DNA from: Sternotherus odoratus
Taxonomy: Eukaryota; Chordata; Testudines; Kinosternidae
DNA: 64,000 bases
Reading direction: 5' to 3'
NCBI GenBank assembly: GCA_032164245.1
Contig: JAVMKO010000022.1
Location: forward strand, 9,609,845-9,673,844
This document shows positions 12,150 to 23,440 of this stretch, in pieces (the stretch's first letter is position 1; each line of letters begins with the position of its first letter). The position numbers and the translations under genes were made by a program. The notes beneath the pieces were generated by a model. The model had not been told where the DNA came from, did not search any database, and saw only the letters and a list, made by a program, of their open reading frames with translations.

Positions 12150-12210
12150 TACTAGAGAGTCACTTCTGCACCTGGTGGAGAACTGTACTAGAGAGTCACT
12201 TCTGCACCTG
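12139..12210. repeat. 36-bp tandem duplication across an element end
   Basis: Two copies (12139-12174 and 12175-12210) carry the right inverted terminus of the hAT-like element, its target duplication and the following flank. The copies appear identical. The event therefore post-dates the insertion and gives two possible right ends. Confidence 0.9.
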
Positions 12211-12880
12211 GTGTTTCGGCTCCACAGGGCAGGGCAGCAGAAGAAGATTGCTAGAAAACGTCCCCCTGCACACCCAGCCAGCTCTTCCGAGGGCCGTTCC
12301 TATCGCCTGCTGCTTGGCCCCAGCGAACCTAGCCTCCCTCCAAAGCTTCTCCCTCTCTTTCCACCTGCGTGGACTTTTCCAGCAGGGCTCTGGCTGCAGC
12401 TGTTTGATATGCAGCCCTGGTTCTGTGTGTTGCAGTCAGAGTGGCGGCGGGATGAGTTTGTCTCTTGTTGAGCAGGGTTCATCAGTGTGCAGGGCGGAGC
12501 AATTTCTGGAGTGAGCTGAAGGAAGGTCAATACGTGTGGCTAGAGGTGACCTGCAATTGGCAGGTAGAAGGGGGAGGGGGGAAGAATCATAGAGATGCTT
12601 GGAACGTGGTTTTACACTAGAAATTCAGCTCTTGTCAAAACCTGTTTTTCATGGGTACCTCCAGTGGAGAAGAGAGCGAGGAGTGTTTTGATGTTGGAGA
12701 TACAAGGAAGCGAAGGCTAATTGACTTGAGAGGAAGCAAATTGCACTCAGGTTGTGTAATACGTTGTAGGTGTTTTTTCTCTCTTTCTGTCAACCCCTGG
12801 TAAGCCCAAAGGCCTTGCAAAGAGTCGGGAGACAATTCTGCAGGACAATTGTGCTGGATGCGGGAATCATGGGGGGAGAT

Positions 12881-12940
12881 TCTCTGGTCAGTGCTGTGCA
12901 GGTCTGACTAGATCATACGGGTGCTTTCTGGGCTTAAAAT
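12881..12940 (+). mobile_element. CR1 LINE 3'-end fragment
   Basis: The pattern gtgcaggtctgactagatcat...ctttctgggcttaaaat matches the conserved 3' end of CR1. Compare the better copy at 60165-60462. It is short and diverged. Confidence 0.55.
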
Positions 12941-13213
12941 TGACAAAGATAAAAGCTCTTTGATAAAGATTTGGCACCTAATCCCCCAAAGAAGGGATGA
13001 GATCTCCCGTTCCCTATTACTGGGTCATCCAAGGCGACCTTCATTTAAAAACAGGGAGACTTGAGAGTCTTGGTATTTCCAAGGGCGGGAGGGAGAATTT
13101 GGGGGGAAATTCCTTTTAGATGCCACCTTCATACATTAGTGTCCCTTAGCTTCACTCTAATGTGTTCTGCTCTCTCTCTCTTGTGTCCCCTTGACCAGCC
13201 ACCATTAAGGCCC

Positions 13214-13326
13214 CTGGATTTAGGAGATGTGGATTCTAATCTGCCCCAATTTGCTAGGTCCCCTCTTGTCAAGTCTTCTGTGCCTCAGTTTCCCCATCTG
13301 AGGGCAAGCCCCACCTCACAGGGATG
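13214..13326 (+). mobile_element. SINE fragment
   Basis: Remnant head (gtggattctaatctgcccc) followed by a well-kept CORE piece with tgtgcctcagtttccccatctg. Confidence 0.6.
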
Positions 13327-13336
13327 TATGCAACTC

Positions 13337-13392
13337 AGTTGATCAGTGCCACTTAGTTGATCAGTGTCTGCAAAGTTGATCTGTGTCTGCAA
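13337..13392. repeat. Short tandem repeat, about 19-bp unit, three copies
   Basis: Units lie at 13337-13354, 13355-13373 and 13374-13392, each beginning agttgatc with one or a few substitutions. A diverged fourth start, agtgtagtgtctgc, follows. Confidence 0.85.
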
Positions 13393-15617
13393 AGTGTAGT
13401 GTCTGCTCCGCTGGAAGCAACACAAGATTCTCAGGCAATGAAATCCCCACTTCCCGGAGTCTGCTGCTGCCTCGCTGACAGTCGTGCTGTCTCCTGAGCT
13501 GTGCAGAACCATTCCTATCCCTGTCAGTGTCCGGGGCCGAAGTGGTGAAAAATGCCCCATTGACGGGGAAAATCAAGTTTTTTGTCCCTCCCTCTTCATT
13601 TGATTTGCAAGGGAAAAGACAGTGTCTGGCGAGTGGGGACCCCCCCCCCCATGCACCTCCCAGCAAAAGCTGTGAAGTTCCACGGCATCCCCCCAAGCCC
13701 CAAAGAGAGGAACAGCATTTCGGTCTCCATGACATCAGGGAAGCTGGAAGTGGGTGTTCGATCCAAGAAACTCCCGGTTACCTCTGCTAGACCTGAACCA
13801 TCTCAGGTCGGGGCTCCGTGACTCCAGGTTTCTCCTCCGTTGCCCCCAGGGTCCCGTAGCACAGGCGCTTTGGTGGTCTGGGCTCTGATCTACCCTCCAG
13901 CTGCCTGATTGACTGTAATGTGTCGCTAACCCTTTATTTCCCCCTATAGCAGCCACTCAGGCAGGCGTTAATTGCAGGAGCTGCCAAGGCAGTAATTAGG
14001 GGATAATGAGACGGCTTTTGTGGGAGGCTGGCAACCCGTGCTCCATGTCGACAAACACCCTGTTTTGTTGCTAAACAGCCTGGTTCCTCCCCCTCTCACG
14101 CAGAGCCAGCCTCCAAGCTTGCTTCCTTCTGAGCTGGCGGTGCCCGGGGTGTGTCCTCTGCTCCTCTACAGGAGGATTCCTCTTGGTGCCAGTCCTCTGC
14201 CTTCCCTGCCCCACTTCAGGGGCTGCTGTTTTTCAACTGGCAGGTCCCCAGCATTTTGGATTGGCTCCCCTATGGCTTTCCCCACTTCACCAGGTTTTCA
14301 AGGTAGCATGTAAACGGCAACTGTGGCCGCTCTTCTAGAATAAGGGTTGGTCCTAATTAGTCTAAGCCGTGGGCAGGAGCCAGGCAGGCCTTGTCCGGAA
14401 TAGAGCATCTGTCCTGGGGAGATATTCAGGGATAGCTCCATGTGTAGACGAACACCTTGCCAGTGCCCCGGCATTGAAACTGGGCTAATACCTCCCTCCC
14501 CGTGAGGTGAGGGGCTCTGGTACTACAGCAGGGGAAGCAAAAGAAGGACCTAGATAGAGGGGAAAGTCTGCTCATTTAGGAGGCTCGGTCGGAGCAGGAG
14601 CCAAAGAGGAGGCTGGGTTGGGAGCATCAGTTCTCTGAGGGGCTGGGTGGGAGTGGAGCATGGAGCGTTTTCATGGGAGAACCAGGCTGGTAGAGCCCCC
14701 TCTCCCCAGTATCATTTCTCTGGGGTGCCCTTCACCTTCCTTGGCTATCCAAACTCAGCCCCCCCCCCCCTTCTGGGGCTTCCCAGGAGGAGCAGGGACA
14801 AGAGCTGCTGCCAAACAGCAAGAGGCTCTTTTCCTCCTTCAGGGGCAGCACGCGCTTCCCCTGGCTGATTACGTAACCCTCGTCAGTTCAGCCGCCGCAG
14901 CGCCAGTGGTGCAGAAAGGGCGCCCGGCTCAAAGCAGCCATGGATCAAAGTCTTCACCTGAGCCCTGCTCGGAGGGGTTCCCAGCTCAAGGGAAGGGAAG
15001 GTCGGCGCCTGTGCAGCCCAAATGAATCAAGGGTGGCACGGAACTGGCTGCCCTCCACTCCCTCCCCCACGCTTAGGGGCTGATTGTGCAGGCTGTGAGC
15101 GCCTTCTGCAAGGTGACTTCCCTGGCAGCTGACCGCTCCCCACAGACTCGGGCCAGTCAGCCTCAGGAACGCGCTCGCTCTGGCGGCACACGCTGGTTCT
15201 TGCCGGCTGTGAGAGGAACTAGGATCGGGATGGATGATGAAAAGGTTTGAAGTCAGCCGCTGCAGGGAGTGTAGGACCAGCCCGCGGTGTTACCCAGCTC
15301 CCTTAGTGAGGGACAGCCAAGCATGCGGGAGTTGCAAAGCCAAGACTAGCCTGGCAGCATCCATATTCCTGCACTGGTGGGGCGGGGACGGGGAGCGGCA
15401 CTGCCAGCCCTATTGTACCAGTTCCACTCTCTCCGCACCCAGCAGCGGCCTGCTGCTGATTTGGGGACTGACTCTCTGGCCTGTGATTCTCAGAGCCAGG
15501 CCGCGTGTCCGGAGGAGGGTTGTTCCAGCAGGCTTCATCTGGGTGCTGTGCGGGGAGGGCCGGCTCTCTGGTACCACAGATGAGCTCTTCTCCAGTCATC
15601 TGGTACAGAGGCCGATT
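13393..15617. other. Unannotated sequence
   Basis: C runs lie near 13639-13649 and 14759-14770. GC-rich open frames at 14650-15025 and 15230-15620 have no recognisable domain. No repeat shared with the rest of the window was found. Confidence 0.5.
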
Positions 15618-15990
15618 TAAGCGGCAGGTGATATATCACAGTTGGTAGTTCTGCAATTTCGTATCTACGTTTCTTCAGAAGTCTTGGGCGAAGGCCATCC
15701 GGTTCTGGTGACTGATCTCTGTTTAATTATCAATTTGTTCCAACACCACCTCCCAGTTGGGGACAGTTCCTCCGATTTGTCACCTAAAAAGAATGGCTTA
15801 GGTGTGAAAATCTCCCCCTCATTCTCTGCAGTGAAGATCGATGCAACGCGTTCATTTAGTTTCTGTGCAGCCTTGTCTTCCTTGAATATTTCTTTAGCAC
15901 CTTCAACATGTATTGGCCCCAGTGATTGTTTGGCAGGCTTTCTGCTTCTGATATGCTCTTGGGTCCTCATTTCAAGCACCTCTCCACCCC
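15618..15990 (-). mobile_element. CR1-type LINE coding remnant (linker to start of RT)
   Basis: The minus-strand frame within 15665-16033 reads through segments such as SRKPAKQSLGPIHVEGAK, KLNERVASIFTAENEGE and PFFLGDKSEEL. This is the endonuclease-RT linker type seen in CR1 elements of turtles. It then loses frame just before the expected RT entry motif. It is a decayed retrotransposon, not a host gene. A diverged but frame-preserving stretch of about 110 codons remains. Confidence 0.72.
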
Positions 15991-16600
15991 GAGACCTGCT
16001 CACCCCAGCTGTACAAATGCTTCTCAGTGCCACAGAGACGGCTCTGGAGAAGGTCTGTGAGGACCCAAGAAGCTAAGGGGCGTGGGGGTGTGTGTGTAAA
16101 AAAGGGAGAGCAAGAGTGTGAATGACTGTGGGTGACCCAAAACAGTGAGTGTTTGCCAAAGGTGATGCAAGACCCACAGTGTGTACCTGGGCATGAGTAA
16201 TGGTAGGAGACAGCTGCATCGTGGAGGATGATATCCTTGGCTCCAGCTGGCTCGCAGAATCTGAAAACTGGCAGGTTCCCCATTTCTGAATCTTCCGGTT
16301 ACGCCCTGGAGATCTGGGGGCAGATTGTCTGGCATGAATTGGCACGGTTCCATTGACGTTGGTGGAGCTCTGTGGCCCATGGATTGCTTGCTTGCTTGTT
16401 TCCCAGCTCCCTTTGTGATTCTGTAGCAGGGCAAAGGGCCAGTTTCCCTTCTGCAGGCACGGCTGAGTGCAATTCGCATTGCTTTGGGCGGGAGGGGGTG
16501 CTGTTTTTATCCTAGATTGGCCGGTGCTCAGGTTTTTGCTCTGATATGTGGGTTTGGTGCCTGATTCTTCCATGCCTCTGTCTCAGGAAGCTGTGCTGAA
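15991..16600. other. Unannotated sequence
   Basis: Antisense frames here are open for up to about 166 codons but have no recognisable domain. Short GT runs are present near 16088. No repeat is called. Confidence 0.45.
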
Positions 16601-16815
16601 GCTTTGTCTACACTGGGGATTTGCCCCACTTACTGCCACTGGTGACGAAGCAGCCCAAATGTCTAGCACAGGCAGGGGTTTGCAGCTTATGCTGGGTTGA
16701 CGCAGGGTGAAGTCCCACTGTTGCAGACTGCCCCTGTACAGCTTTTTGGGGAGGCTGCCCCAAAAGTCCTGCTCTGGTATAAGGTGTGAATCGCTGAAAT
16801 CCTTAGTGTGGCCAG
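16601..16815. mobile_element. MITE with tgtctacact-type imperfect termini
   Basis: The left end gctttgtctacactggggat is matched by an imperfect inverse at the right end, atccttagtgtggccagc. The same tgtctacac terminus is seen at 42817 and, weakly, at 20018. No clear target duplication is visible, so superfamily is left open. Confidence 0.5.
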
Positions 16816-17022
16816 CAATATGACGGTGATCGCTTTTCTATGTCCGTTAGAGCGTTCCACTGGTGACCATGCTCCTCCTCCAGAGGGAGATAGACTTGTC
16901 CCCACACACAAATGTGTTCTGGTCAGTGTTTCTCAGGCCATTAATTGAAGGAGACAGACAGGAACTTCTCACGGATCAGCTCCTCAAATGGGAGCCTGGT
17001 GCTTTGCCGCATCATCCTATGG

Positions 17023-17140
17023 GGTCTCGTTGTGCTAGGCGCTGTACATTCTCAGAGTACGAGACTATCCCGATCCCAAAGAGCATATAATCTGCATAGG
17101 CATGACAGACAAAGGAAGGAATGTTCTCCCCATTTTAGAT
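17023..17140 (-). mobile_element. SINE, tail half (split copy)
   Basis: Antisense tail: ttgtgctaggcgctgtac, atcccaaagagcatataatc and the start of the CORE (ccccattttagat). The copy resumes at 17440 after an inserted repeat. The same tail appears at 18668, 26761, 38009 and 61850. Confidence 0.7.
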
Positions 17141-17412
17141 GCATTGTTGCCAACTCTCGCAATTGTTGCATGTCTTGGGATATTTGGGTTTTTTCTTCAA
17201 GTCCCAGCTCCTGGAGTCAGGGGAGTAGGTGAGAATCTCGGCTCTCGTTTTATAACCAAGTAAGCATCTAGCCCTCGTGTGTGGAGAATAGTTTGGAAAT
17301 GCAACAGCAGCGCACTCAGAAGGCAAATAAAAAGACCCCTCCCCCAATCCGTAATTTAAAATCTCATGAGTTTTAAGCCAATCTCATAATTTTTGAAGCC
17401 TGATTGACTTCT
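17141..17412. repeat. Dispersed repeat (ccaactctc family) nested in a SINE
   Basis: It begins gcattgttgccaactctcgc and ends near ctcataatttttgaagcc. A second copy at 44290-44450 shares gttagcaactctcatgatttt and the following cccagct segment. It interrupts the CORE of the SINE at 17023/17440, so it is younger than that SINE. The exact right edge is uncertain. Confidence 0.6.
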
Positions 17413-17439
17413 AAATGCTTGAGGCGGTCCATGCTGTAG

Positions 17440-17577
17440 GTGGAGGACTGGTGTATGGAGGGACTAAGTGATAGGTTCAGGGTCACACAGGGAGTCTGCG
17501 GTACAGAAGGGATTGAACCTAAATCTCCGGAGTCCCAGTCTGTATCCAAAGCACAAGGCTAATCTTCCGATCTGTAG
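17440..17577 (-). mobile_element. SINE, head half (split copy)
   Basis: This continues the copy begun at 17023: aggttcagggtcacacaggg, box B-like inverse gggattgaaccta, then the head ending near cttccgatc. Confidence 0.7.
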
Positions 17578-18156
17578 GTAGTTTATAACCTAGCTTCCTG
17601 CTAGCTGGTTTTGTGCGGAGGATCCTCTGCAGCAGCTATATTAGTGTAAATTAAGATGGTATGCGGTGGTGGGTTTTCCCCTGCTAAATCTGCAGCTGTA
17701 GTGATCTTTATGTGAGTCTCATTGGAATTCCAGCTCTGACTGCCGTCTGCTCCCCATCTCGCCGGGGAGATCAGACTTTTGGGAGTTGTGTGCAAACGTG
17801 GAGACCTCCGGGCTCCAGCACTCAGTTGCAATCTGAGTGATGAGCTCCTGGAGGGGCGGAAAGAATTTCTGTTGCTCTGGTTTGATGGGGATGTAACTTT
17901 TTTTGTTTTAATCAGACGTCAGTGCTGGCATCCTTCATCTCACCCTCGTCCTGACTAAGTCCCTTGCTCCCTCAGAGCTGCAATCTGTTATCAGCGTGAC
18001 CTTGGCCACGTCCGCTGTAGCATGGAAGCTCGGTTAGGGTGATCCATCATCTCTGTCCAGGGGCGTGGCAGGGATTCTTGTGCTCCCAGCTGTTCTCCTT
18101 TGAGGGCGGTTTTCTACCCGAGGCTCATGTCAGGAGAGTCTTCTCTCATTCACTTC
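17578..18156. other. Unannotated sequence
   Basis: No gene or repeat recognised. All frames carry frequent stops. Confidence 0.5.
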
Positions 18157-18300
18157 CAAGTAGGGGGATCATATTTCCCAAAGGGAAAACGGGACCCTGC
18201 GTGAGGCTCACCTGAGCCCTCTTCCCCGCATAAAGAGCTGGCAGGGCTTGGGCGAGCAGCCATGCACATGCTACATAGGGTGGCCATATTTCCCAAAGGC
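18157..18300. repeat. Repeat with two catatttcccaaag modules
   Basis: gggggatcatatttcccaaag near 18164 and gggtggccatatttcccaaag near 18279 are near-identical modules about 115 bp apart. This looks like a known-style turtle dispersed repeat with internal duplication. I cannot name the family. Confidence 0.45.
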
Positions 18301-18667
18301 TGGGGCTGGTGTCACTGCTCGCCCGAGCTCCACCTGCCCTAATCCCCTTGTGTGGGGCTGGCATCGCCCTCTGTACCCCTGTCTCCATGCCAGGCCATGT
18401 TGCAAGGAGGGACACAATGTCCAAGGCAAAGGGATTTAGGGCCACTGGCAGAGATGGAAGCAGTATGAACGGGAGTGTTTCGGCAGCCAGCCCCGTTGCC
18501 TTTCCGATTGTGTCTTTAAAAGCCGATCTCTTCTCCCATTGAGGGGCACTGTGTCCGCCCCCCTGGGATGTATGTGACACTGGGATGCTGAATTTGGCTG
18601 GCCCAGCCTTCTGCAGCAGTGTTGGTGATGTTCTGCGGGAGCTGTTCTTTCCGTTTGGGACATAGTG

Positions 18668-18911
18668 ATGAATATTTGTTTTCCTGTATCCCCTGGAGAC
18701 CACAGCTGAGATCAGGGCCTCTCTGCCCCAAGCACTGTAGATCGTTCCCGCCCCAAAGAGACCTGTCAGCAGAGGGAGTATTATCAGCTCTATCTCTGAG
18801 GCGAACTGCAGCCCAGAGAGGAGACGTGACTGGCCCAAAGTCACCCAGGCACTGAACTCGGATCTCCTGAGTCCCAGCCCAGTGCCTTATCCCTGGCCCG
18901 TCTTTCTGCAA
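18668..18911 (-). mobile_element. SINE, near full length
   Basis: Tail first: aatatttgttttcctgta, then cacagctgagatcagggcc, gccccaagcactgtagatcg, CORE (cagagaggagacgtgactgg) and head (gatctcctgagtcccagcc). It is colinear with the copy at 26761 except for a shorter middle. Confidence 0.75.
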
Positions 18912-19033
18912 ACCTGTGAGCCTGACAGGCTTGTGCCGCCTGTATTTTATTACTTGGGTTATGCTCTGGGTGGCGCTCTGACACTGGGAGAGGGGCTCAC
19001 TGCACCACAAGCCATGCTGGACAGCGACTGCAT

Positions 19034-19049
19034 CCCCCCCCCCCCCCCC
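19034..19049 (+). repeat. C16 homopolymer
   Basis: Sixteen C bases are followed directly by aggtggcag. With the AG it mimics a polypyrimidine tract and acceptor, but no exon follows. Confidence 0.9.
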
Positions 19050-19540
19050 AGGTGGCAGGTTGGCAAGGTAGGAGCGGAGGGAGGAAGGTGTGCGGTCCCC
19101 AGACCCTCTCGTTAGCCGGAACAGGCTGTAAGTGTCAGTGGCATTGAGGCGGGTGCCCAGGCTTATTCCTCCTGACAGCCCATCCTGTCTGATTAATCCA
19201 CAGCTGGCTCAACCGCTGCCAGAAATCTCTAGCCTCCTCCCGTGGGTGAGCTCCCTCTTCATCACTGGCTCACGAGGGGAGACCAGCCTGGGCTTTGAGC
19301 GGGCAGCCTGGCGTTAATTCCTTCCCTTCTCCTCCGTCCCAGAAGGACCTTGTGCACTGGGCCTGGGGGACCCCCTGGCTGTGCTGCTGATAGGGCTGGC
19401 TAAGCCACACAGCCTGGCATGTCAAATATCCTCTGCCCCCCTGCTCCCAACCGGATGGCACCGCCCGTGTATTGTCTGTTAATGGCTCGCTGGGAACTGG
19501 TCACCGGAGGCGGGAGGGGATTGGGTTGCCCAGCTGCTCG

Positions 19541-19680
19541 GTGAGCAGTGTGGTCCAATGGTTGGAACAGGGGACTGGGAGGCAGGACTCCTGGGTTCTG
19601 TTTCTGCTACGTGGCCCTGAGAAACGCTTGCCCGCTTCGTTCCTCTGTGACATGGGAAAAAGGAGAATAAGATGAACCGG
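19541..19680 (+). mobile_element. SINE fragment (head and CORE)
   Basis: Head gtgtggtccaatggttggaac, box B-like gggttctgtttc, then diverged CORE gacatgggaaaaaggagaat. Confidence 0.65.
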
Positions 19681-20017
19681 CTGTGCAGGGACGTGGGATT
19701 AATCTGTGTTTGTAATGGCTTGCTCCTCTGATGGCAGGTGCGGAGAGCCAGGGCTCTTCTCCAGTGTCTGGCGGAGTTGAACTGAGAAGTTGAATTAGCT
19801 TTTGTTGCAGTCGCAACCCATTTTTCTCTCTCATGCCCACGATCTTGTTGTTGTGAGTGTGTTTCCCCCTCTTCACCCGCCCACGCTCACCATTTTGTGT
19901 GTATGGTATTGTTTTAATTTGGCTTTGGAAGAGGAATAAAAAACAAAACCTACGTAAGTGGTGAAACTATTCCTGAGCAGAATTAGCCCTCCTCTTAGCT
20001 GACACAGTGTAATGTAC
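19681..20017. other. Unannotated sequence
   Basis: Nothing recognised. The stretch becomes A/T-richer toward its right end. Confidence 0.45.
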
Positions 20018-20277
20018 TATCTAAGGCTTGTCTACCCACACATGTTGTAATGGTATAATTAAAGCAGTACAATTTCCCTTCCCCCCCCAGGTGGACACAA
20101 TTACAGCTTATTTCAGGATAGTTTATCCCTCCTCCAATATGGCAATAAACTATACTGGTTTAAGGCACCTTTCTGCTACCTTAGTTCTCAGAAGTTACAT
20201 GGCTACAATCTGATCAGTTAAAAAATCATACCCCAAATAGTTCTACTGGTAAAACATCTCCTGTTTAAATCAGGCCT
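20018..20277. mobile_element. Probable MITE with taaggc / gcctta ends
   Basis: The left end is ctaaggcttgtctac and the right end is atcaggccttag, an inverse match over about 10 of 12 outer bases. The interior is AT-rich and non-coding. A TA follows the right end and a TA lies one base off the left end. That would suit a TA-target element, but it is not decisive. Confidence 0.45.
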
Positions 20278-20283
20278 TAGTAA

Positions 20284-20285
<2 letters not shown>

Positions 20286-20315
<30 letters not shown>
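20286..20315 (+). repeat. (GT)15 microsatellite
   Basis: Thirty uninterrupted bases of alternating GT are followed by acacag. It is likely polymorphic in length. Confidence 0.97.
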
Positions 20316-20317
<2 letters not shown>

Positions 20318-22101
20318 ACAGCTGCCTCTGTGCCTTGCTCCAGCAGTTACAACACCCCCTTAGCTCCATGTCTAAAGCCCCATAGGGGCATTAAAAATGC
20401 CCTCCATGTTGCATGTGTTTAGCCATGACAAATTACAGTGGCATAGAGCAGAACTTTTACCCATAGTCAGCTCCGTGGGCAGGCACTACAATTTTCCTTT
20501 TCAAATGACCTCTGCGGGATGAAATCCCCAAACCAGGCTCCAGATGGGACTTGTATTTAACATTGGCACTTTTTCCCCCCGGATGCTATCCCAGCCCCTA
20601 CGGAGCCAGGACTTGGGGTGTTAATAGAAATGTATCGTATTGAATTTCTCAGCCTTCCTAGTTTCATTCCATTGCTTGTGTTTGTAGGCTTGTTTGTTTC
20701 AATCACTTGTGTCGCAACCCAATAGCATGGGTCATGTTTGGAGATACTATAATGTTTTTTAAGCCCCTGGAAGAAATTTGCTGGTGGTGCCTGACGGTGA
20801 ATTAGGCAGCTATGGTCACATGATTGCAGTTCTCTCCCTCCCCCAACTGGATTTACCTGCGTCTCCAGTGTGGGTCAGGAAGGGGGGTGGGAGCTAGGCA
20901 GTAATATGCTCCTTTTATCCCAGAGTGCTTTGTAAACTATGTCTGTGCAGTACTTTAAATGCAGCCACTTCTGGGGTGGAGGGCGGCAGCCAGGACAGAA
21001 TAAGAGAGCAAAGGTGGAAGAAATATTCCACATGTATGCTAATTAAATAGACTAATCTGCATATGCACATCAGCTCCTTGCATTCCCTGAGGCCGTCTTT
21101 GGGGACTGGCGAGGGAGCCTGCAGAAGATTCCCACCTATGGAAGTGTCTCTTCTGAGGAAGGGCCAGAGGGAGGTGGAGACAGGCGAGGGAGGGAGTGGC
21201 CCTAAGAATGGTGGGATACTGACCGACTTCTGAGCACCTTGTTCCCACATCCCCGATGTGGCTTCCATCTGCTCTGCCTTTAAGGCTCCTCCTGTTGCCC
21301 CTTAATTCCCCCCTCTACCCCGCTGTGTGGCTTGGACCTGTGATTCCCATGGTACCTTAGTGCAGACAGTCGAGTGAAAGAGCAGGCTAACAATTAACAA
21401 GCACCCCCCCACCCCACGCCAAGGGGCTGCAGGCTGGGAAACACACACCAATGTCTTACAGCAGGGCTCCTTGGCTGCATTGTTCGTAGGGTTTGGGTTC
21501 CCCCACCTCCCCAGAAAGAGACTTCCAGGAGCTGGGGGGCTTTTTTGAGATGCAGGAGCAATCTCTGCCAGACTCTGGAAGCGCAGAGTTGCCGAGGGGA
21601 CCGTACGGGTGGCAAAGAAAGGTACCGCCCTGGCCTGTCAGCTCTGGAGAACAGGCCTGCTGGCTCGTTTCTTAGGGCCCAGGCGGAATAACCTAGTTTC
21701 TCCTGGCTGTTTGGAAATACCTGCCCTGGACTGTCTGGTATCACTGGCAGGTCGTTGCAAAAGAGAAGCCCAGGGCAGGACTGGAAGAGCAGGGCGGGGA
21801 AGCAGGTCCGAACGGAGGTGCATTGATAGAGACAGCTGTGTGGGCAGAGCTCACACAACACTTACCTCCCCGGTACCTGGCTTTGGTGGTCTGTGTCCCT
21901 CACTCGCTGCAGCCCCAGGCTCACCCAGTGTCTTTGAAAGTGGGACACGGGCCTGTGTCAAGGTGATTTGCAAGCTCCACCCTGGTATGCGGAGATAAAT
22001 CACCCGGCGTTAAGAGCACGGTTCCAGACGGGAGTCCAGAGAGGGCCCAACCTACAATCCAGTGGCGCTGAGTCTCTTACACCGTCCAGGCGTGAGGAGT
22101 G
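20316..22101. other. Unannotated sequence
   Basis: A stretch near 20345-20560 is diverged and AT-richer. Minus-strand frames at 20915-21270 and 21394-21861 show no domain. No transposon ends are readable. Confidence 0.45.
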
Positions 22102-22864
22102 TGTGACGAAGTGGGAGTAATGTGTGTGTGCCTCGGTTTCCCCTGTGCATTTCTTGGGAAGTGGGGGCTGGGGCTGGAGGCCAGGAGGCAGCGCCCTCCC
22201 CTCTCCAGGTGTGCATCCCTGGATGCTGTAATCTGACCCCAGGTGGGGGAGGGAGGTCAGGTGATACCTTGAGCCCGGGAAAGGGACAAAGGAGAGCAGG
22301 GAGGGGCTGGCAGGGGAGTCAGTCAGTCTGGGTCTAGCTGGGAAGGGGAGAGGAGCTATCTCGCTCTCTGGCCCCAAGATGGATCCAGCTGAGGGCTCAC
22401 GCTCGCTCGCTGCATGGTCTGTGTTAGACCAGATTGAAGTCATCGAATAAATCTGGGGAAGAAGCAGGAGCCCAGAATCTGGGCCTCAGCTCCTAGCACC
22501 CCAGAAGGGCCTGACGGAGGGGCCCTGTTGAGACTGAGAAGCTCTGAGTTGGATGGTGTTCCTGACATCTCAAATAAACCCTCTATTCTGCTGGCTGGCT
22601 GGGTCACGTTTGACTGTGGATTTGGGGTGCAGAACCCATGGGCTCCCCCAGGACCCCGCCCAGGCAGGCTTGCTGGGGGAAGCACACGGAGGGGCAGAAG
22701 GTGCTGAATGCTCTGAGGTCAGACCCAGGAAGGTGGAAGTGGGGACCCCTGAAGCTCCTGGCCTGGGAAACAGGCTGTGTACGGGGAAGGGGCCCTCCAC
22801 CCAGAGTCCGGTCTGGCTTCCTATGGAGCGGTTCCAGTCCATCGCCCAGGGGCGCTCCGTGACA
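22102..22864 (+). mobile_element. Solo LTR of an endogenous retrovirus, copy 1
   Basis: The 763-bp unit starts tgtgacgaag and ends ctccgtgaca, the TG...CA form of retroviral LTRs. Perfect 5-bp flanks, gagtg, lie at 22097-22101 and 22865-22869. Two AATAAA signals lie at 22446 and 22573. No internal gag, pol or env sequence adjoins it, so it is a solo LTR left by recombination. It is homologous to 57203-57849. It is longer than that copy mainly because of a segment between its two AATAAA signals. Short open frames within it are not genes. Confidence 0.88.
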
Positions 22865-22869
22865 GAGTG

Positions 22870-23440
22870 ACCCTGCTGTACAGAGATCTGTCCCGTCGTC
22901 AGCGCTGTAGCCTGCTCTTTGAAAATTGGGTTCGCAAGGGAATGTAAATGGTCAGAAAAGCCTGACCTGGTGGCCTGGATTAATTCAGGAGTGGGAGGAA
23001 AGTGTCAGTGAGCAGTGCCAGCATGCAATTAGTGTGGGTTAATGAAGGCAGGTTTTCTGGTTCACTCTTTCTGTTGAGCAGCCGCGTGCATGCTGAACTC
23101 AGCACAGATCCCAGAGCGCTTCCTCCGCTGAGTGCTGCCCGCCAAAGCTTTGCTCTCACCCCCTCGCCTTTAGGAAACCAGCCTCCTGCTGTGAATGGCT
23201 TTGTGCGCTCTGCGCAGGATTGCAGCAATGGGTCAGGCTTGGTGAAAATGGATCTTCTGCACCCCCACTCACCCCTGGGGGCTGGGTCAGGGGAGGCTAC
23301 TCTGTGCCATTTTGAAGGATAATAACTGGCTGTTGTAGTCATTCCAATCCAAGATCAGGGACCTAACAAGCAGAGTGCTGCTGATTGATCCAGGTCCATT
23401 ACCCAGAGGGGAAATGGTGGCTATGCTATTACCTGAGCCT
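22870..23440. other. Unannotated sequence
   Basis: No repeat is called. A plus-strand frame at 23002-23322 is open but shows no domain and no splice context that I trust. Confidence 0.45.

Noticed and set aside
11744..12514. 256-codon plus-strand open frame
   Set aside because: It runs through the hAT-like element and its 36-bp tandem duplication, contains a repeated peptide from that duplication, and shows no domain.
13337..13392. Regular short repeats resembling a CRISPR array
   Set aside because: The units are directly contiguous, degenerate and without spacers, and the DNA is vertebrate.
18146..18844. 232-codon minus-strand open frame
   Set aside because: It overlaps a dispersed repeat with duplicated modules and the SINE at 18668. 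The translation has no recognisable domain.
22553..22870. Plus-strand frame similar to a minus-strand frame at 57187-57381
   Set aside because: The similarity that looked like a conserved protein is explained by the two homologous solo LTRs.
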